Positions 8,014 to 11,248 of a DNA stretch of 11,248 nucleotides are shown piece after piece. Position 1 is the stretch's first letter. Each line of letters opens with the position of its first letter. Source of the DNA: Russula earlei (taxonomy: Eukaryota > Basidiomycota > Agaricomycetes > Russulales > Russulaceae). Location: contig JAGFNK010001300.1 of assembly GCA_025769875.1 (NCBI GenBank), positions 1-11,248 on the forward strand. The letters are read 5' to 3'. The translations under genes were made by a program, and so were the position numbers. The notes below the pieces were generated by a model. That model saw nothing but the letters and a program-made list of their open reading frames with translations. It made no database searches and was not told the DNA's origin.

Positions 8014-8500
8014 CTTGTTACTGTTGTGCAGTACCGTTGCCAGTCCTCCTCCCCTTCCCCTTTGGACATTTCAGAGTTTTCGCTAGCGCAGATATTGTGT
8101 GCCTTTGGAAATGCCCGGCTGTGGCGAAGGCGACACCACCAACACATTACCATACTAGTAAGAGCTGGGGCACATGACCGCGGCTCGAATACCTCCAGGT
8201 ACATCCATGATCATTCGATCTCCTCCAACCCCTTAGCGCCATCCTTCTTTGCAACCTTCGCGCCATTTTTCCTGTTCGGTCGTAGCCGTTCGAATGCATA
8301 GAATCAGTGTCGTTGACAGTGTTATGTCGGCAAAGTCACGCTCGAGGTGGTCATCATGGTCGTCTAATGCATGTGGGGATGGCTACAACGATGGTGGAAA
8401 TGCACAAGAAGAGACACAGCTGCGAGCACCTGGCAACGCCGTGGCACTGGCAGGGAGGCCACCGCTACATTCGGAGCGGGTTCGGGATGGGATGGTAAAG
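8009..8500 (-). pseudogene. Diverged 3' fragment of the membrane-protein gene
   Basis: The segment aligns with 4077-4502, the 3' end of the minus-strand membrane-protein gene. On the minus strand, IPNPLRM and an acidic piece (LERDFADITLSTT) stand where the intact gene has IPNAPQC and ELDIADTSALSDD. Stops and indels interrupt it, and everything upstream, including the transmembrane exons, is missing: the match ends at about 8495 and block U begins. It is a broken duplicate left next to F-box copy B. Confidence 0.55.
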
Positions 8501-9171
8501 ATGAGACAGATAATTTGGATGGGACGGCAAAAAGGGAGCAGGAATGATCCACCTTCTCCGATGACGTGAATCCAGGTAGCGAAGCGCGCGGCATGACGTT
8601 CCTCAGTTCGTGCGTCCTGGCATGACTGGCGTGCGTCTGTGGCCGGCGTTGTTGATCGGCGAATCAGCGTCAGGCAGATGACTACTACTACTCCTATATC
8701 GTAGATGTGTGATGATAGCTTTCAAACAAGATCATTCCGTTCAACATCATAACAGATGGATCCCAAGGGTGGGGCAACCAAAAAGTGTTTCGGAAACCCT
8801 TTTTGGTCGGTCCACCTTTGGATTTGTCTGCCATGATGTCGAACGGAAGTTTACCTCAAAAGTTTCTAACGTACCGATCTCCTTGCCATACCGAGCAGCG
8901 TAGAGATCACGGCCTGGATCGGAAGACAGTTGGAAATTGGCCGCGGGGAGTGAATGAGGTGGTGCACTGCAACAAGAAGGACATGTTGCATGTTGGAGAC
9001 GGGGATTCGGTCGACGTGGGCCCTGGCGCGGAAGACGAGGTGTCACTACACGGACGCGCTGTAGCGAACGCGAGGCACATGGACGGATGCGTGGATACTG
9101 ACTGGTCAGGCCCGAGCTCACCGGATGTGCTTCAGTCACAAGGCCGACTGCCGTCTGTCGGGAACGAGAGA
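8501..9171. repeat. Duplicated upstream block U, copy C
   Basis: Second copy of the block at 1146-1680, beginning at gatgagacagataattt and ending near gccgactgccgtctgtcggg. Order and orientation match copy A, offset by about 7.35 kb. It is longer than the first copy mainly because of the foldback element at 8712-8874. It contains no supported gene; the ORFs crossing it are not conserved between copies. Confidence 0.85.
8712..8874. mobile_element. Foldback (MITE-like) insertion, ~160 bp
   Basis: The sequence is a long imperfect inverted repeat centred at base 8792, with almost no loop (GTTTC g GAAAC). Reading outward, the arms pair ctttttgg with ccaaaaag, ccacc with ggtgg, ggat with atcc, catgatgt with acatcata, and gaacggaa with ttccgttc. 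About three quarters or more of positions pair across the inner ~57 bp, and weaker pairing extends to the ends. The block is absent from the equivalent place in copy A, where about 39 bp of other sequence lies. That pattern suits a non-autonomous foldback element. No clear target-site duplication and no transposase are visible. Confidence 0.65.
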
Positions 9172-9209
9172 GCAGCAGAAATCGGAAAGAGCAAATGTAC
9201 GCAAAGGAT

Positions 9210-9217
9210 TACATAAG
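9210..9217 (+). promoter_or_regulatory. Degenerate TATA box of F-box copy C
   Basis: TACATAAG in the context gattacataagacgac, aligned with TATATAAG of copy A. One T-to-C change breaks the core element. Distance and flanks are otherwise similar to copy A, so transcription may be weaker. A short ATG-led frame at 9225 (about 14 codons) probably lies before the transcription start. Confidence 0.5.
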
Positions 9218-9269
9218 ACGACAGATGCTTTGTTTTCGGACGCTACTTATCCTCACTGATTAGCTTTCT

Positions 9270-9322
9270 GTACGTCAACTCCTTTGTCACCCATCCCTCA
9301 AACAACTACTAATTGTGCACAG
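9270..9322 (+). other. 5'-UTR intron of F-box copy C (53 nt)
   Basis: Donor GTACGT, branch CTAAT and acceptor CACAG, the same length and position as in copy A, ending five bases before ATG 9328. Only a few bases differ, and the branch-site change (CTGAT to CTAAT) is neutral under the CTRAY rule. Confidence 0.65.
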
Positions 9323-9327
9323 TATCC

Positions 9328-10781
9328 ATGACGATCACTGACCAATCAATCTTAGATGGGGTAACAACCAACACGCTCCCCGATGATGTCCTCGTGAACA
9401 TATTTTATTTCTATGTGAATGAAGGGGTAACACTGCTCCATGTGTGTCAACGATGGCGGTATCTCGTGTCGGCATCACCACGTTACCTGAACATGGAACA
9501 AGTGTACACAGGAACAGTACCGGTGTCAGAGATCGAGATGGACACCTGGCCAACCTTGCCGGTGGCAATACGTCACAGGGGATATTCATCCTCGATCTGT
9601 CGAAACATAACTGCTTTCCTCAATTCGGAGTACTGCCATCGCATATACGCAATATCGTTGTGGTCCATTCCCACTTCAGAATGAGAAACATTGGTGGCAG
9701 CAATACAGAAACCATTCCCGGAGCTGACAACTCTGGAGATTTCTGTATGTACGAGGACGCCCCTTCCGGATTCATTCTTAGGCAGATCAGCCCCACTTCT
9801 GCGACAACTTGTGTTGGACCATTGTCCGTTTCCAGGAATACCAAAGCTACTTTTGTCAGCCACTCACCTTTGCCATCTTGACCTTCGGGAAATTTACTTT
9901 TCGCCTCAGGATTTGGGCGCCGCCCTGTCGGTCATGTCCAGACTTGAATACCTCTGCGTTGAGTTCGAATCCCCTCGGTATCCTGAAAGTCGACATCCAC
10001 TTTCGCTCACACGCTCTGTCCTCTCATCTCTCACCAAACTTGTGTTCGAAGGCGCTCACCAATATTTGGAGGACTTACTGGCCCAAATCGAGGCTCCACT
10101 TCTCGGCCAACTCAAGATAAGGTTCTTTATGGACCCCCATTTTGTCGTCCCACAACTTCACGAGTTGATCAGTTATGCAGAATCGTTCAAGAAATGCCAC
10201 GGAGCAACTTTGTACATTTCTGACCATGAAATTAACTTTAGGGCTTTCAGAGAAACTAGAGACACTCGGTCTCCGGAGCTCTTCTTAAATATTAGGGGTG
10301 GAGAATTGGCTCAGCGGCTTTCATCATTTGCCCAAGTTTTCAACTCATCCTTGTCTCTCCTCTCCACTTTAGAGCAGCTCAACTTCTTGGATGATTCTAC
10401 CCAATGTTCCAAAAATGGCATAGAAACTACTCAATGGCTGCAAGTCCTAGCTCCGTTCACTTCTGTAACGGATTTGTGCCTAGACTATCGACTTAAGCCC
10501 CATATCTGCCGGGTGCTGGAAGAGCTCATCGAAGAAAGAGTAAAAGAAGTCCTACCAGCACTCCAGAACATTTTTTGTCCGGCTTCGAGCCATTGAAATC
10601 TGTTCCTGAATTCATTCAAGGATTCGTCGCAGCGCGACAACTCATTGGCCACCCTGTGGCTGTCTGTTCTGGGACAGCCAGGTTATTCATAGCTAGTAAC
10701 GTCCACTGCCTTCTGTGCGATTGTCATTATTTGACTCTAAGCACCCTAGATTCGCTTCACTTTAGTCTCCCACTTCTCTAA
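9328..10781 (+). pseudogene. F-box/LRR gene copy C, broken by one stop and one frameshift
   Basis: Close paralogue of copy A. From ATG 9328 the F-box (TTNTLPDDVLVNIF, then LLHVCQRWRYLVSASPR) and linker are open for 118 codons until an in-frame TGA at 9682-9684, where copy A has TTG in ASDLKKL. The same frame resumes at once with LVAAIQKPFPELTTLEISV and runs through the leucine-rich region to a TGA at 10594. Just before that, the T-run at 10571-10576 seems one base short: in the next frame the sequence continues as the family C-terminus (SVPEFIQGFVAARQLIGHP, VAV), open to 10781. Two small lesions therefore separate it from a full-length gene. The promoter TATA is also weakened. A product containing only the F-box region is conceivable, and a sequencing error at either site cannot be excluded. 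Confidence 0.85.
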
Positions 10782-11248
10782 AGTTGTATGGTGCCTGGAA
10801 CGCAATGCAGAAACAGAACAGCCATGTATTGAGGAATCTTCCAACCGCGCACTCACCTCCCATGCAAACCCGTTTCGGTCCGTCGTTAACAATATGGTGC
10901 CATTGCACTGTGAGTGCGAGTCTAAGATCTCGACGATCGCATTGCTCGCTGCCGATTTGGTATCACTCAGATACGTACATATTCATCATCACCCCTTTTC
11001 ATCTCTCTACCACTTATAGGTCATCACGTCCACCGACCCTGTTCCCTTTCATCACGTCAATTATCACGCTTCTTCCTGTACTTCTCTTTGTGTATGAGGA
11101 CCTCAGGTTCTCTCTCATACAACAATGTCGTTCTTGTCCCCCTTTCACTCGGCTGAGAATACCCGTGTGAAGAACAGCCTCTATAACATCGCTCCAAACT
11201 TCTCTTCTCTCACCCTTCAAGCCATCACTTCCTCAATCCACGTCTCGT
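10660..11248. repeat. Duplicated downstream block D, copy C
   Basis: Second copy of 3367-3920, in the same order after F-box copy C. Anchors include ctagtaacgtc, the run cttctgtgcgattgtcatta, gtgagtgcgag, and catattcatcatcacccctt. It is truncated by the window end. The TATA equivalent reads gtgtatgagg here. Confidence 0.8.
11125..11248 (+). CDS. Partial ORF running off the window end
   Basis: ATG 11125 in the context caacaATGtcg opens 41 codons to the window edge, beginning SFLSPFHSAENTRVKNSLYN and continuing with NFSSLTLQAITSS. I do not recognise it. Its relative at 3804 has lost the ATG and carries a 1-nt insertion but preserves SLSPFHSAE. The distance from the TATA equivalent is only about 35 nt, so the whole stretch could instead be a CT-rich leader with the real start further on. 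Confidence 0.35.
   Translation, partial: MSFLSPFHSAENTRVKNSLYNIAPNFSSLTLQAITSSIHVS

Noticed and set aside
8747..9216. ORFs of 130-143 codons on both strands across the second U block
   Set aside because: They cross the foldback insertion and have no counterpart in the first U copy.
9691..10596. A separate LRR gene starting at 9691
   Set aside because: That codon is TTG, not ATG, and the frame is the direct continuation of the copy C F-box frame after the TGA at 9682. It is the second half of one broken gene.
1..11248. CRISPR array, tRNA, rRNA, insertion sequence with transposase, bacterial operon signals
   Set aside because: No regularly spaced repeats, no tRNA or rRNA sequence and no transposase frame were seen. 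Introns and promoter style indicate a fungal nuclear locus.

Overview
The window looks like accessory DNA from an agaricomycete basidiomycete. The evidence is a set of F-box/leucine-rich-repeat-like genes whose N-terminal motif (TLPDxVLVxIF ... VCQRWR ... ASPR) matches the large lineage-expanded F-box families of mushrooms. Several very short introns (44-59 nt) also have GTRNGT-type donors and CTRAY-like branch sites close to the acceptor. There are no bacterial features and no viral genes. All family assignments are by eye.

Layout. 1-130: truncated fragment of an F-box/LRR gene (copy 0). 131-1145: no gene recognised. 1146-1680: duplicated upstream block U (copy A). 1867-2002: TATA box and a 5'-UTR intron. 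2008-3366: intact F-box/LRR gene (copy A). 3367-4076: duplicated downstream block D, with its own TATA box and a decayed ORF. About 4141-5911, minus strand: multi-exon gene for a probable integral membrane protein with a tail built from very short exons. 6284-6641: unrecognised plus-strand coding-like sequence. 6735-8013: heavily decayed F-box/LRR pseudogene (copy B). 8009-8500: diverged copy of the 3' end of the membrane-protein gene. 8501-9171: second copy of block U, carrying a ~160 bp foldback element. 9210-10781: F-box/LRR copy C, near-intact but with one in-frame stop and one 1-nt slip. 10660-11248: second copy of block D, ending in an ORF that runs off the window.

The locus is best read as a segmental tandem array. 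The U block recurs about 7.35 kb apart (1155 and 8501), with promoter, 5'-UTR intron, F-box gene and D block in the same order. The four F-box copies show four stages of decay: apparently functional (A), recently broken (C), old pseudogene (B) and fragment (0). F-box proteins of this kind are expected to bind SKP1 and present targets to an SCF ubiquitin ligase, but no target can be inferred here. I see no evidence of a new enzymatic or defence system. The points of interest are the duplication structure, the foldback insertion, the differing promoter and frame lesions between copies, and the symmetric micro-exons of the membrane-protein gene.
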